A stretch of DNA of 64,000 nt, from positions 1 to 64,000 of the forward strand of contig JAEXNA010000027.1 in assembly GCA_023447635.1 (NCBI GenBank), written 5' to 3'. Position numbers and translations under genes: made by a program. Positions within the stretch are counted from its first letter, which is position 1, and each line of letters opens with the position of its first letter. Origin of the DNA: Vulcanimicrobiota bacterium (GTDB lineage Bacteria > Vulcanimicrobiota > Xenobia > Xenobiales > JADMJV01). Below are positions 44,017 through 52,461 of this stretch, in pieces. Under the pieces are notes generated by a model. The model searched no databases. It saw nothing but the letters and a program-made list of their open reading frames with translations, and was not told the origin of the DNA.

Positions 44017-45039
44017 CTAGCGGACTCCGGCCGCGGGGGGACCGAAGCTCACCACGCCCCTGGGCGCTTCCACCGCCAGCATCCGCTCGACGGCTCGTCG
44101 AGCGCGTTCGGCGATCTCGGCCGGGATATGGATCTGGGGCTCGAAGGTCTCCAGACAGGTGATGATCTTCTCCAGAGTGATCTTCTTCATGTGAGGGCAG
44201 AGGCTGCAGGGGCGAACCAGTTCGACCCGGGGATGCGCCACGGCCAGGTTGTCGGACATCGAGCATTCGGTGATCAGTGCTACTCGGGCGCCGGGCTCCT
44301 GACGAGCCACGTAGTCGCTCATCTGAGCCGTCGAGCCGACCAGGTCGGCTGCCTCCTGAACCTCCGGGCTACACTCGGGGTGGGCCAGCACCTTCAGTCC
44401 AGGGTACTGGGCCCGGTACGCGTCGACCTGGCCGGTAGTGAACAGTTCGTGCACCATACAGGTCCCCGCCCAGGAGACGATCTCGACGCTGGTCTGACGA
44501 GCTACGTAGCTGGCCAGGTAGCCATCGGGCAGGAAGATGACCTTATCCACGCCCAGCGATTCGACCACGGCGACCGCGTTGCCCGAGGTGCAGCAGATGT
44601 CGCTTTCGGCCTTCACTTCCGCCGAAGAGTTGACGTAGGTGACGACCGGGCAGCCGGGATGCTGCCGCTTGAGTTCCCGCACCTGTTCGCCGGTGATCGA
44701 CTCGGCCAGCGAGCAGCCCGCGTCCATATCGGCGATCAGCACCGGCTTGTCCGGATTGAATAGCTTGGCCGTCTCACCCATAAAGTGCACGCCGCAGAAC
44801 AAGATTGCGTCGGCGTCGTCGCGCTTGACCGACTCTCGAGCCAGGGCCAGCGAGTCGCCGGTGACGTCGGCGATACCGTAGAAGATTTCGGGCACCTGAT
44901 AGTTGTGAACCAGCACGACCACGTTCTTCTCCCGCTTGAGTTGGCGGATCCGCTCGATCAGCGGACGGCGCAACTGCCACTCGAAGTCGGGCATGGACTC
45001 GGACAACTTTTCCCCCACCACATCCAAGGACATCAACAT
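44017..45039 (-). CDS. nadA: Quinolinate synthase A
   Basis: A 340-residue [4Fe-4S] enzyme that makes quinolinate from iminoaspartate and dihydroxyacetone phosphate. It has the three pseudo-symmetric domains, with cluster ligands Cys109 (DAGCSLAES), Cys194 (GTCMVHE) and one of Cys278/Cys281 (CSLCPHM), and the substrate residues HNYQ and EVKAESDICCTSGN. The ATG at 45039 is preferred because GGAGGTG precedes it by 7 nt; a GTG at 45054 overlaps that ribosome site. It is the first gene of nadA-nadB-nadC, driven by the promoter at 45085-45113 and probably controlled by the adjacent palindromes. Confidence 0.96.
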   Translation of the reverse strand: MLMSLDVVGEKLSESMPDFEWQLRRPLIERIRQLKREKNVVVLVHNYQVPEIFYGIADVTGDSLALARESVKRDDADAILFCGVHFMGETAKLFNPDKPVLIADMDAGCSLAESITGEQVRELKRQHPGCPVVTYVNSSAEVKAESDICCTSGNAVAVVESLGVDKVIFLPDGYLASYVARQTSVEIVSWAGTCMVHELFTTGQVDAYRAQYPGLKVLAHPECSPEVQEAADLVGSTAQMSDYVARQEPGARVALITECSMSDNLAVAHPRVELVRPCSLCPHMKKITLEKIITCLETFEPQIHIPAEIAERARRAVERMLAVEAPRGVVSFGPPAAGVR

Positions 45040-45056
45040 CTTCGGCACCTCCACTT

Positions 45057-45073
45057 ATGCTCTATTAGAGCAT
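45057..45073. promoter_or_regulatory. Candidate operator 1 of the nadABC operon
   Basis: ATGCTCTATTAGAGCAT is an inverted repeat with perfect 7-bp arms and a 3-bp spacer. It lies a few bases downstream of the expected transcription start of nadA and 18 bp before the nadA ATG, a position where a repressor would block elongation or initiation. A related imperfect site lies 28 bp upstream. Confidence 0.65.
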
Positions 45074-45082
45074 TAATCTCCC

Positions 45083-45104
45083 TTATGCTACACCTGAGCA
45101 AAAT
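45083..45104. promoter_or_regulatory. Candidate operator 2 of the nadABC operon, overlapping the -10 box
   Basis: This 22-bp segment starts TTATGCT and contains GAGCA at the same offset as operator 1; 14 of 22 positions match that site. It overlaps the -10 element and part of the spacer. The 28-bp centre spacing would suit cooperative binding of two dimers, although it is not an exact multiple of the helical turn. Confidence 0.45.
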
Positions 45105-45113
45105 TATTGTCAA
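45085..45113 (-). promoter_or_regulatory. Sigma-70-type promoter of nadABC
   Basis: On the minus strand the -35 box is a perfect TTGACA (45108-45113), followed by exactly 17 bp and TAGCAT (45085-45090), a 4 of 6 match to TATAAT. It is followed by the palindrome at 45057-45073 and the nadA ribosome site. This is the best promoter match I found in the window. Confidence 0.7.
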
Positions 45114-45139
45114 CCCATCCGGGAGGGATGGGGTAGTAG

Positions 45140-45173
45140 AAAAAGAGCCCGGCGCCTTACCAGGCCCGGGCTC
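45140..45173 (-). terminator. Rho-independent terminator of the LRR-pilin operon
   Basis: GAGCCCGG (45145-45152) pairs with CCGGGCTC (45166-45173). On the minus strand the hairpin is followed directly by five T (AAAAA at 45140-45144 on the plus strand), then CTACT. It sits 37 bp after the pilin stop and insulates the nadA promoter from read-through. The plus-strand side has GTTTTC, so weak bidirectional action is possible. Confidence 0.85.
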
Positions 45174-45209
45174 GTTTTCGAGAGTGCTGTCGATGGGAGG
45201 ACAGCGCCG

Positions 45210-45626
45210 TCAGCGCTCTCTCAAGCCGCTCCCGGAGAACCATTTCGGATAGTCGGCGGGCACGGATACCGAGGCGTGATTGGTTCCCTCGCAGTAGAAC
45301 TCGTAGGTGTCGGGATTGACGGTGGGGACGTAAGAATTGGAGTAGGTATCAGCTGTGGCCGACGGACAAATCGGCATCGTCTTCATATAGTTAGGGGCAA
45401 TCAGCCCGATATCGTCAGGATAGTGACCCTCATTGTCCACGCTGTACGCTTCCAGCGCGGTAGCGATGTTTTTCAGGTTGGCCTTGCAGCCCGTCAACTG
45501 ACTCATGGCCCGGGCTCGGGTGTAGGAGGGGATCAGAATCGAGGCCAGGATAGCGATAATGGCGATCACGATCATCAACTCGACCAGGGTAAAACCAGTT
45601 GCTCGACGGTGAGGGAAACGTCTCAT
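45210..45626 (-). CDS. Type IV pilin-like / pseudopilin protein
   Basis: A 138-residue prepilin. A basic leader (MRRFPHRRATG) precedes the prepilin peptidase site G|FTLVELMIVIAIIAILASI, with the essential Glu5 of the mature protein. The remaining alpha helix leads to a short C-terminal domain with three cysteines (Cys47 region TGCKANL, MPICPSA, EFYCEG), the last two likely to form a disulfide loop, and a final GTNHASVSVPADYPKWF. This compact form is typical of minor or major pilins in several uncultivated phyla. It starts in an ATGA overlap with the LRR gene and ends at a strong terminator. Assembly genes other than the distant PilC are absent. Confidence 0.88.
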   Translation of the reverse strand: MRRFPHRRATGFTLVELMIVIAIIAILASILIPSYTRARAMSQLTGCKANLKNIATALEAYSVDNEGHYPDDIGLIAPNYMKTMPICPSATADTYSNSYVPTVNPDTYEFYCEGTNHASVSVPADYPKWFSGSGLRER

Positions 45627-46462
45627 TTCACAACGCTCACTTTCGCTAAGGAAGTTTTGTAAGTCTGGATCTGACTGGGAGCTACCCGAGTGCCCTTGAC
45701 GTTGAGCTTACGTAGATTTGGGAAGCTTTCGGGCGAGGGAAGCTGGTCGATCGGATTCCCACTCAGGTCCAACTCCTCGAGCAGGGAGAGCTTGGACAGG
45801 CCAGCCGGCAGCTTGCTGATTTTGTTGCCACGCAACGCCAGCGTACGCAGGGAGTTCAACTTACCGAAGTCCGCTGGCAGTTCCGTGAGCCGGTTCCCCG
45901 TCAGGTCGAGCTTCTTGAGTTTGTGAAGCTCGCAGAGCCCCGAAGGCAGCTCGGTCAGGCTGTTGGCCTTGAGCTGCAGCTCTTCGAGGGCGGCCAGGTG
46001 CCCGATTTCGTTGGGCAAGGCCGTCAGCTTGTTGTAGGAGAGAGAGAGCAGTTGCAGCCCCTTCATCTCTCCCAGCGCCGACGGCAACGTCGAGAGGTCG
46101 TTGTCATCGAGATACAACGACTTCAGCGCGGTTACCGAGGCTAGCTCGACGGGAAACTCCTCTAAGTCCTGGCTGTCGAGTCGAACAACCTCGGTCGTCT
46201 CGGGTGCGGACAGGGCATCCGAAAGCGCCGAAGGAGAACCAACGCGAAAGCCCATCATCATGGCCCCACCTAGCATCGCCAGAAGGGCCAGCGGTGTCAA
46301 CACGATCGCAGTCAACCTGGTCCGCCTACGACGCTGCTCGGCCAGGCCGGCTTTCCAGCGCGCTTTGGGATCGACGAACTTCTTCTCCTGATCTTTGCGA
46401 CGCTCTACCGCCTGATGCATCGCAGAAGTCAGGTCTCCCTGATTTTTGTACGGTTTAGACAT
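45623..46462 (-). CDS. Membrane-anchored leucine-rich-repeat protein
   Basis: A 279-residue single-pass protein. Residues 1-48 are basic and hydrophilic, a TM helix spans about 50-72 (LTAIVLTPLALLAMLGGAMMM), and residues 90-265 hold about seven 23-residue LRRs of the LPxxLxxLxxLxxLxLxxNxL type (for example LKKLDLTGNRLTELPADFG). The LRR domain should be outside the cytoplasmic membrane, as judged by the positive N-terminus. The ATG at 46462 is preferred to an upstream 46513 frame start because it follows AGGGG and removes unusual sequence. The last codons overlap the pilin start (ATGA), so the two are translationally coupled. Confidence 0.82.
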   Translation of the reverse strand: MSKPYKNQGDLTSAMHQAVERRKDQEKKFVDPKARWKAGLAEQRRRRTRLTAIVLTPLALLAMLGGAMMMGFRVGSPSALSDALSAPETTEVVRLDSQDLEEFPVELASVTALKSLYLDDNDLSTLPSALGEMKGLQLLSLSYNKLTALPNEIGHLAALEELQLKANSLTELPSGLCELHKLKKLDLTGNRLTELPADFGKLNSLRTLALRGNKISKLPAGLSKLSLLEELDLSGNPIDQLPSPESFPNLRKLNVKGTRVAPSQIQTYKTSLAKVSVVK

Positions 46463-46549
46463 ACCCCTAAACGGTAGGATTCTTCGAGGATAAACTTCTG
46501 CCTGCCGAAGCAAAGAGCGATCGCTAAAGAAATCGCCCTTGAAGGAACG

Positions 46550-47416
46550 CTAGTTTCGGAAGGGGTTGGCCTGAATTCCGGGAGCCGGCCGTTCCGCCGT
46601 GACGTCTCCTCGGAACTGGTAAAGTCGGGCGGGGCGCCCGCGCCCCTCGTGCCGGCTGTCCCCGGTCATCTCGACGAGGCCTGCGGTTTCGACCATACGC
46701 CGGAAATTCTGCTTATGCAAAAGCCCCCCGGAAAGCGCTTCGACCGTCTCCTGCAGTTCGGTCAGGGTAAATCGGTCCGGAAGCAGTTCAAAAACCAGCG
46801 GGCGGTATCCCAACTTCCCTCGAAGACGGGACAGCGCCGTGGCGGCGATCCGTCGATGGTCGGCCCAGAGCGGTCGACCGACGGCCGCTCCTCGCCCCGC
46901 CTCTTGAACCAGCCCTGCCTCGTAGAGCAGTTCATACCGCTCCAGCACCCTTTCAGGGTTCCAGGGTGAGCCCTGACGACCGAAGTACACCCGGTAACGC
47001 CAAAGGCGATCCGAAGCTTCGCCCGCCCAGGCTTCCAGCTCAGCCAGCATAGAGTCCGTTCCGTCGGCCCAGCCCTTTCGGCGGTCCTCCCAGGGAAAGA
47101 GCTCGTAGAACGATAGCGCGCGGTCGCGCGGCAGGTCCCGCATCAGGGCCAGATAGGCGATGGAGAGAACCCTGGCCTCGGGGCCGCCAGCGCGCTGACG
47201 GTCACCGAAGGTGTACAGCTGCTCGATGTAGCCGACCCGCTGAGCTATCGCCCCATCGAGCAAGCGGCGGACAGCAAGTTCAAGCGTGGGGTCGCTCTCG
47301 GCAAGGGACCCGCCGGGCAGTTTACCCGGGTCGAGATTTTCCAGAAAAAGCCGCGGCTGGCCGCCTTTGACGGAAACCAGCGCCGCGGAAAGTTCGACGC
47401 GGGCTTCGCCGCTCAC
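46550..47416 (-). CDS. nrtR: NrtR-type transcriptional regulator of NAD metabolism
   Basis: A 288-residue protein with an N-terminal Nudix-like domain and a C-terminal winged helix. The Nudix region keeps PGGS and the NrtR-specific YIEQLYTFGD and VLSIAYLALM, but the catalytic REUXEE residues are missing (here VRRLLDGAIAQ), as expected for a sensor that binds ADP-ribose or related NAD metabolites without hydrolysis. The wHTH is FTLTELQETVEALSGG, then KQNFRRMVETAGLVE and GRPARLYQF, a close NrtR match. A 60-residue insertion separates the domains. It starts with GTG 3 bp after the NPCBM gene. nadABC, 1.5 kb away, is the obvious candidate target. Confidence 0.82.
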   Translation of the reverse strand: MSGEARVELSAALVSVKGGQPRLFLENLDPGKLPGGSLAESDPTLELAVRRLLDGAIAQRVGYIEQLYTFGDRQRAGGPEARVLSIAYLALMRDLPRDRALSFYELFPWEDRRKGWADGTDSMLAELEAWAGEASDRLWRYRVYFGRQGSPWNPERVLERYELLYEAGLVQEAGRGAAVGRPLWADHRRIAATALSRLRGKLGYRPLVFELLPDRFTLTELQETVEALSGGLLHKQNFRRMVETAGLVEMTGDSRHEGRGRPARLYQFRGDVTAERPAPGIQANPFRN

Positions 47417-47419
47417 GCC

Positions 47420-48103
47420 TTAGCTCTTCTCCCGGTCCACGATCACGGTCCGGGTGGCCGGGTCGCGACGAACACGATAGATGTATTCCGCCTCGCCTTC
47501 AGCTTCGCTCGGCACGGGCAGCGGCACCATCACTTCGCGGGGCGCCCCGCTGCCGGGCAGCGGCGAGCTGCTCCCCCCGACACGAAGGTTCCAGGTGGTC
47601 TCAAGCTCTTCCGGAGAGAGGCCACGGTACAGGGTAGGAGCACCGAAAGCGGCCCCCGCCGTCCCGTTGTAGCGCTCGGAAGAGATGCGAAGAAGAATCC
47701 GCTTGTTGCCCTTGAGGGGAACGCGAATCTTTGCCACGTCGCCTTTGCTTTCCAGCGGCCCAGAGTTGTAGAGCACCTCTCCGCCGGCCTCGACGGTGAA
47801 CTCGGCCGTCCGTCCTTCCGGGGTGGTCGCCAGGTAGCCGACGGTGGTCTCGAGCATCTGCCAGTCGTCTTCAAGTTCGAATCCGATGATGGCGTCGTCG
47901 GCGCCACCAGTACCCTGGATATAGCCCGTCACGGACTCTTTGCCGATCTTGACCCTCTGGTCCATCCAGATCATGTTCTCGTAGCCCTGTCGGGCCGTAC
48001 GAAGAGCCAGGAGAGGAGCCGATTCGACCTTGGCCCAGGCGGCAGTCAGCAGGGTGAGGAGAAGAACAGAGGTTAACAGCTTTCGGTGTGAGAGGCGTCG
48101 CAT
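47420..48103 (-). CDS. Secreted NPCBM-domain (carbohydrate-binding-like) protein
   Basis: A 227-residue exported protein. The signal peptide is MRRLSHRKLLTSVLLLTLLTAAWA. The mature part contains a strand-rich module (about residues 45-165) resembling NPCBM domains: GFELEDDWQMLETTVGYL, then EVLYNSGPLESKGDVAKIRVPLKGNKRILLRI. NPCBM modules bind glycans in glycosidases; here no catalytic domain accompanies it. A C-terminal region of about 60 residues contains VRRDPATRTVIV. I chose ATG 48103 for the good signal peptide, although ATG 48166 has a better ribosome site. Three bp before nrtR. Confidence 0.75.
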   Translation of the reverse strand: MRRLSHRKLLTSVLLLTLLTAAWAKVESAPLLALRTARQGYENMIWMDQRVKIGKESVTGYIQGTGGADDAIIGFELEDDWQMLETTVGYLATTPEGRTAEFTVEAGGEVLYNSGPLESKGDVAKIRVPLKGNKRILLRISSERYNGTAGAAFGAPTLYRGLSPEELETTWNLRVGGSSSPLPGSGAPREVMVPLPVPSEAEGEAEYIYRVRRDPATRTVIVDREKS

Positions 48104-48303
48104 AAGAGCTAGAGATGCGACCCCTGCCCCCGATCTCCTGGCTAGTACAGCGTCCGCAAAGTTCATCCCTACCCCTGTCGCAGATCCATCGCCTCTGGCT
48201 GTGTTGCCCCTCCCTTATGTATGTCGAATACACCGCACTCGGGTCGCCTTGCCAGAGCCGCGCCTCTGCGACATGGGTTGGGACGAACTCCACGGACGCT
48301 GCG

Positions 48304-49632
48304 CTAGAGGATCCGACGCCCCTGACGGATCGAGCGCTGCCAGTCCGCCACGGCGCTACTCTGAGCGCTCAGGTCTGGGCGACCCGCACGACGTCCCAGT
48401 TCCGCCAACAAACGGACCAAAAAGGTCACATCTTGCCCTGCCGACCTCGGCGCGTCCCGCCAGGTGCGGGTCGCCGCCCCATCTCCGCTGCGGTGAGCGT
48501 AAGTCCCTTGAGCGGCCTTCTCCAGAGCCCGCAGGCCCCCCTCGGGCGCGCGGGCCTTGAGATAGAAGGTCAGCGGACGACGAGCCGGACCCGCCATTCG
48601 GTAGAGTAAGCCGCGCCCCAGTTTGTCAATTCTGTCCAGGCGAGCGAGTTTGGCGTGCGGGAGGCACTGCTGAACGTGCTGGGTGGCCACCTCGAAGAGA
48701 CGAGCTTCGACCATGCTCTGAGCGCGATGCAGGTGGAAGCGAGCCAACCCTCCCGCGTAGTCTAGCTCTTTGGCCAGCGTCAGCGCCTGACGCAGCATGG
48801 TCTGGGCTTCGAGCGGTCGCTCCCGCCCCATCAGCCAGCCCACCCGGAACAAGATATTGGTCTGTTGACGGCGGTTGCCGAGCTCGCCGTAGCCGGCCGC
48901 CGCCTCGAGATAGTCCGAACAGGCGAGATTCAGCTCGCGCGTGCGCTCGCGACAGTTGGCCCGCTGAAGCAAAAGGTGGGTTCTCAGGTCCAGGAACCCC
49001 TCGCCGCCGGTGTCCAACCCCTTCTCGCAGGAGTTCATGGCGGCCCGATGGCGTCCAAGATCGTAGAGAACCGAGGCCGAGTTGAACCAGGCCGCGCTAA
49101 GGTTATAAGTCTGTCCCGAACGTTCATAACGGCCGATGGAGCTTTTGAAAAGGCGTAGCGCCTCTTCCTTGTCGCCGTGACGGTCCTGCAGGATACCGTA
49201 CTCCATGACGATTTCGGCGGCGCGGGCGGGCTGGCGCCGCGAGCGGCCCTGCTCTTGATAAAGCGTGGCCATCAGCTCCAGGGCTCGTCCGCCCAGGCCC
49301 CGGCGCTCGTAGTCCGAGATCTGCAGGCGGCGGAAATCGTAGAACAACGAATCGGTCGGTCGGGCCAGTTCGCCGAGTTCGCCCAGCAAGGTGCGGGCCT
49401 CTCGTTCGTTCCCCTGAGCCACGTGTAGGCTGTGATGGCTCTTGAGTTCCTGGTAGAGCAAAGCGCGATCGACCTTACCCAGCGTGGCCAGTCCCGAGGC
49501 TTGAAGACTGCCGGCCCGAAAATAACGGGTCGCGAGCTCGACCTGCGTCTGCTCGCGCTCTGCTCTTTCCCTTGCGCGACCTTCACCCATACCTGGTTTA
49601 GTTAGACCTCCAAGGGTGGCATCCTTGTTCAT
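48304..49632 (-). CDS. Unknown TPR-like helical protein
   Basis: A 442-residue protein that is mostly paired helices with TPR character between about residues 60 and 330 (for example EALRLFKSSIGRYERSGQTYNLSAAWFNSASVLYDLGRH). There is no DNA-binding or enzymatic domain visible and no signal peptide. The C-terminal 100 residues are arginine-rich and less regular. The start is uncertain: ATG 49632 or ATG 49590; an upstream frame to 49695 lacks support. It is divergent from secD across about 200 bp that contain a small GCCAC/GTGGC hairpin at 49699-49711 but no firm promoter. Possible role as an adaptor; no specific partner suggested. Confidence 0.75.
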   Translation of the reverse strand: MNKDATLGGLTKPGMGEGRARERAEREQTQVELATRYFRAGSLQASGLATLGKVDRALLYQELKSHHSLHVAQGNEREARTLLGELGELARPTDSLFYDFRRLQISDYERRGLGGRALELMATLYQEQGRSRRQPARAAEIVMEYGILQDRHGDKEEALRLFKSSIGRYERSGQTYNLSAAWFNSASVLYDLGRHRAAMNSCEKGLDTGGEGFLDLRTHLLLQRANCRERTRELNLACSDYLEAAAGYGELGNRRQQTNILFRVGWLMGRERPLEAQTMLRQALTLAKELDYAGGLARFHLHRAQSMVEARLFEVATQHVQQCLPHAKLARLDRIDKLGRGLLYRMAGPARRPLTFYLKARAPEGGLRALEKAAQGTYAHRSGDGAATRTWRDAPRSAGQDVTFLVRLLAELGRRAGRPDLSAQSSAVADWQRSIRQGRRIL

Positions 49633-49830
49633 TGGTAGCGAATGTCGTGAAGAATTCCCTGTCAAAGAAACCTGGGGGGCCGGTTCGCGGATCAAGCCGC
49701 CACGCCGTGGCGCCGAAAGGGCGCTCTTCCTCCCAGGGAAGGAAAGCTTGAATAGTGTTAGAACCCGCGAGGCGCGACGGCCCGACCCAGGCTCATCGAC
49801 CCGCGAGTCCGGCCGTTCATAGGAGATTCA

Positions 49831-51102
49831 ATGAAAACGCAAAGCCAGGTGATGTGTGTCATCATCCTCTTATGCACCATCTACGCCACCACGATGGTCT
49901 ACGACTTCCGCGGTGACAAGACGAAGATGCTGCTAGGCCTGGACCTTCGCTCCGGCTCGCACATCGCGGTCGAACTGCTGGGAACCGGGGCCGACGGCCA
50001 GGCCGTCAAAATCACCAAAGAGATTCAAAATCAGGCCATCCAGGTGTTTCGTAAACGCCTCGATCCCGAAGGCAACAAAGAGGTCGTGATCACCCCCGAA
50101 GACGTCAACCGTCTGATCATCGAGATCCCTGAGGTCACCGACCTGACCCAGGCCGAGCAGATGGTCAAAAAGGCCGGGCGGCTCGAATTCAAGTCTTCGG
50201 CCTACGACCCCGCGACTCAGAAGCTGACCTGGACCACGCGTCTGGACGGCTCGGCGGTCAAAAGCGCCGGCGCCGTGGTCGATGCGATGTCTCACACCGG
50301 CGAGAACTGGCAGATCGAGTTCACCCTGACCTCGGAAGGCTCCAAGGCCTTCGGCACGTTGACCCGCGAACTGGTGGGCCGCCCCCTCGGGATCTTCTTC
50401 GATGGCGAAGAGATCTCGGCGCCCAACGTGAACACTCCGATCACCGGCGGTCACGGGCAGATCACCGGTTCCTTCACCAAAGACGAGGCCGTCTCTCTGG
50501 CCAACTATCTGAACGCCGGCGCCCTGCCGGTGAACGTCAAAATCTTAGAATCGTACACCGTGAGCCCCACTCTGGGCGCCGAGTCGCTGAACAGTTCGCT
50601 GCACGCCGGCCTGATGGGCGTGGGCATGGTCAGCATCTTCATGTGCTTGTACTATCGTATGCTGGGCGTGCTGGCCTCGCTGGCCCTGGTGGTCTACACC
50701 GTCGTCGTGCTGGCCTCGATGAACATCCCCACCATGCAGTTCGTGCTGACGCTACCCGGTATCGCCGGGTTCATCCTGTCTATCGGTATGGCGGTGGACG
50801 CCAACGTGCTGATCTTCGAGCGGTTCCGTGAAGAGCGCGAGCGGGGACGAAGCCTGGAGGAAGCCAGTGAGATCGGCTTCAACAAAGCGTTCAGCTCTAT
50901 CCTGGACGGCCACGTGACCACTTTCCTGGGCGCCTGGATCCTGTATATCTTCGGAGCGGCCTCGGTCAAAGGGTTTGGTCTGACTCTGATGATCGGAACC
51001 GCCTGGAGTATGATCACGGCGGTTTACATCACCAAGTACTTCCTTATGTTCTGCATCCATACATTAGGGCTTAAAAACCCCAAACTTTACGGGAGAGTGT
51101 AG
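49831..51102 (+). CDS. secD: Protein translocase subunit SecD
   Basis: A 423-residue subunit of the SecDF complex, which uses the proton gradient to help pull preproteins through SecYEG. The first TM segment (residues 5-25) is followed by the signature LGLDLRSGSHIAVEL, a reduced P1 domain and five further TM helices with the RND-type proton-relay region (LPGIAGFILSIGMAVDANVLIFERFREE). It is shorter than E. coli SecD (615) because the periplasmic P1 head is minimal. The ATG has GGAGA 5 nt upstream. Five bp before secF, same operon. Confidence 0.96.
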   Translation: MKTQSQVMCVIILLCTIYATTMVYDFRGDKTKMLLGLDLRSGSHIAVELLGTGADGQAVKITKEIQNQAIQVFRKRLDPEGNKEVVITPEDVNRLIIEIPEVTDLTQAEQMVKKAGRLEFKSSAYDPATQKLTWTTRLDGSAVKSAGAVVDAMSHTGENWQIEFTLTSEGSKAFGTLTRELVGRPLGIFFDGEEISAPNVNTPITGGHGQITGSFTKDEAVSLANYLNAGALPVNVKILESYTVSPTLGAESLNSSLHAGLMGVGMVSIFMCLYYRMLGVLASLALVVYTVVVLASMNIPTMQFVLTLPGIAGFILSIGMAVDANVLIFERFREERERGRSLEEASEIGFNKAFSSILDGHVTTFLGAWILYIFGAASVKGFGLTLMIGTAWSMITAVYITKYFLMFCIHTLGLKNPKLYGRV

Positions 51103-51107
51103 CCAAT

Positions 51108-52313
51108 ATGCATTATCTCGGACTTCTACTCTGGATTATCGCCATCGCAGGCCTGGTCTACTGGGGCCAGACTTTCGATAGAAAACATTACGACTTCCTG
51201 GGCAAGCGCAAGCTGTTCTTCGGCCTCTCCACCGTCTTGATGGGCGCCTCTATCGCCATCTTACTGACGATGGGGATGAAAAAAGGCCTGGACTTCACCG
51301 GCGGGACCATTTTCGAGCTAGGCTCGTACAAGACGGTGACTCCCGAGCAGGTCGAAAAAGGGCTCGAGGGCTACCCCGGCCTGGGCCAGGTTCACGTGCA
51401 GGTCGGAAGCGGCACCATCAAGGACGCCTCCCCTGAAGAAGGCAAGCCGGCCGAATACCAAAAGGTGATCGTCCGTCTCACCCTCGACGACGGCACCCAC
51501 CTGGACCCCGAGCAGACCCAGGCCTGCCTGGCTCATCTCAAGGCCAACCTGGGCGACGTCAAGGAGCTTCGTACCGCCTCCATCGGACCGACCATTTCGG
51601 GAGAGCTCGCGGACAACGCTCTCAAGGCGCTGGGACTGGCGCTGCTAGCTCAGCTGGTCTACATCTTCCTGCGCTTTGGCAATCAGGTCCGCTACGGGAT
51701 CGCGGCCGACCTGGCCCTGTTACACGACCTGGTGCTCATGTGCGGCTTTTACGCCCTGGCCGGCCTGGAAGTCGACTCGCCTTTCGTGGCCGCTATCCTG
51801 ACGGTCGTGGGCTACTCGGTGATGGACTCGGTGGTAATCTTCGACCGCATCCGCGAGAACCTCAACGACTGGTGGGCCGAACACGGCGAAGAAAAAGATC
51901 CGCCCTTCGAAGATATTGTCAACGCTTCGCTGTGCCAGACGATGTCGCGCTCCATCAACACAGTGGTTACGGTGTTGATCTGTCTGGTCGCGATCCACTA
52001 CTTCGGTGGTGAGAGCTTGCAGAACTTCTCCTTCGCGCTACTGGTCGGTATCGTGGGCGGCGGATACTCCTCCGTCGGCCTGGCTAGCCAGATCCTGGTG
52101 GCCATCAACAAGAAGTACCCGGTTCAGCCTCCGGACAAGTCCAACTGGTACGACACCGACGAGGTGGTTCCCGAAGACCACATGGAAGATGACGACGACG
52201 GCTACCACCGTAAGCCGTCCCGTCGCGCGGCCGCTCCGGCTGAAGAAGAAGAGGTCGACCCCGAGATGCCTCGCACCACGGGTCGCAAGCGTAGTCGCGG
52301 ACGTCGCGACTAA
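51108..52313 (+). CDS. secF: Protein translocase subunit SecF
   Basis: A 401-residue SecF partner of SecD. It has the signature KGLDFTGGTIFELGSYK after the first helices, a periplasmic domain that is longer than usual by about 40 residues (around 85-125), and the conserved VGYSVMDSVVIFDRIREN followed by RSINTVVTVLICL. The last 50 residues are hydrophilic, acidic then strongly basic (EEEEVDPEMP to GRKRSRGRRD), which may touch ribosome or lipids. GGGAGA precedes the ATG. A palindrome and a strong terminator follow. Confidence 0.96.
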   Translation: MHYLGLLLWIIAIAGLVYWGQTFDRKHYDFLGKRKLFFGLSTVLMGASIAILLTMGMKKGLDFTGGTIFELGSYKTVTPEQVEKGLEGYPGLGQVHVQVGSGTIKDASPEEGKPAEYQKVIVRLTLDDGTHLDPEQTQACLAHLKANLGDVKELRTASIGPTISGELADNALKALGLALLAQLVYIFLRFGNQVRYGIAADLALLHDLVLMCGFYALAGLEVDSPFVAAILTVVGYSVMDSVVIFDRIRENLNDWWAEHGEEKDPPFEDIVNASLCQTMSRSINTVVTVLICLVAIHYFGGESLQNFSFALLVGIVGGGYSSVGLASQILVAINKKYPVQPPDKSNWYDTDEVVPEDHMEDDDDGYHRKPSRRAAAPAEEEEVDPEMPRTTGRKRSRGRRD

Positions 52314-52318
52314 AGGCT

Positions 52319-52332
52319 CGGATAGCTATCCG
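52319..52332. repeat. Perfect 14-bp palindrome after secF
   Basis: CGGATAGCTATCCG is a perfect palindrome 6 bp after the secF stop, just before the terminator stem. It could form a short hairpin that protects the 3' end or be a protein site; it is not repeated elsewhere that I saw. Confidence 0.4.
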
Positions 52333-52333
52333 A

Positions 52334-52368
52334 AAGGAGGGTCCCCTGGTGGGGGCCCTTCTTTTTTT
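52334..52368 (+). terminator. Strong rho-independent terminator of secD-secF
   Basis: A 13-bp stem (left arm 52334-52346, right arm 52351-52363, two G-U pairs) with loop TGGT, followed by an uninterrupted T-run to 52368. This is the strongest terminator in the window and ends the secDF transcript. Confidence 0.92.
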
Positions 52369-52461
52369 CCGGGTGGAGACGGGGCCAGGGAAGGTTGAGG
52401 TCGAAACTATGGTGGGGTGTTATCGGTTCCGTTGGAGGACAGCTTAGCGCGAGGTGTTTCG

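Noticed and set aside
49660..49665. TTGACA on the minus strand ahead of the TPR-like gene
   Set aside because: No -10 box at 16-18 bp; left unannotated although a nonstandard promoter is possible.
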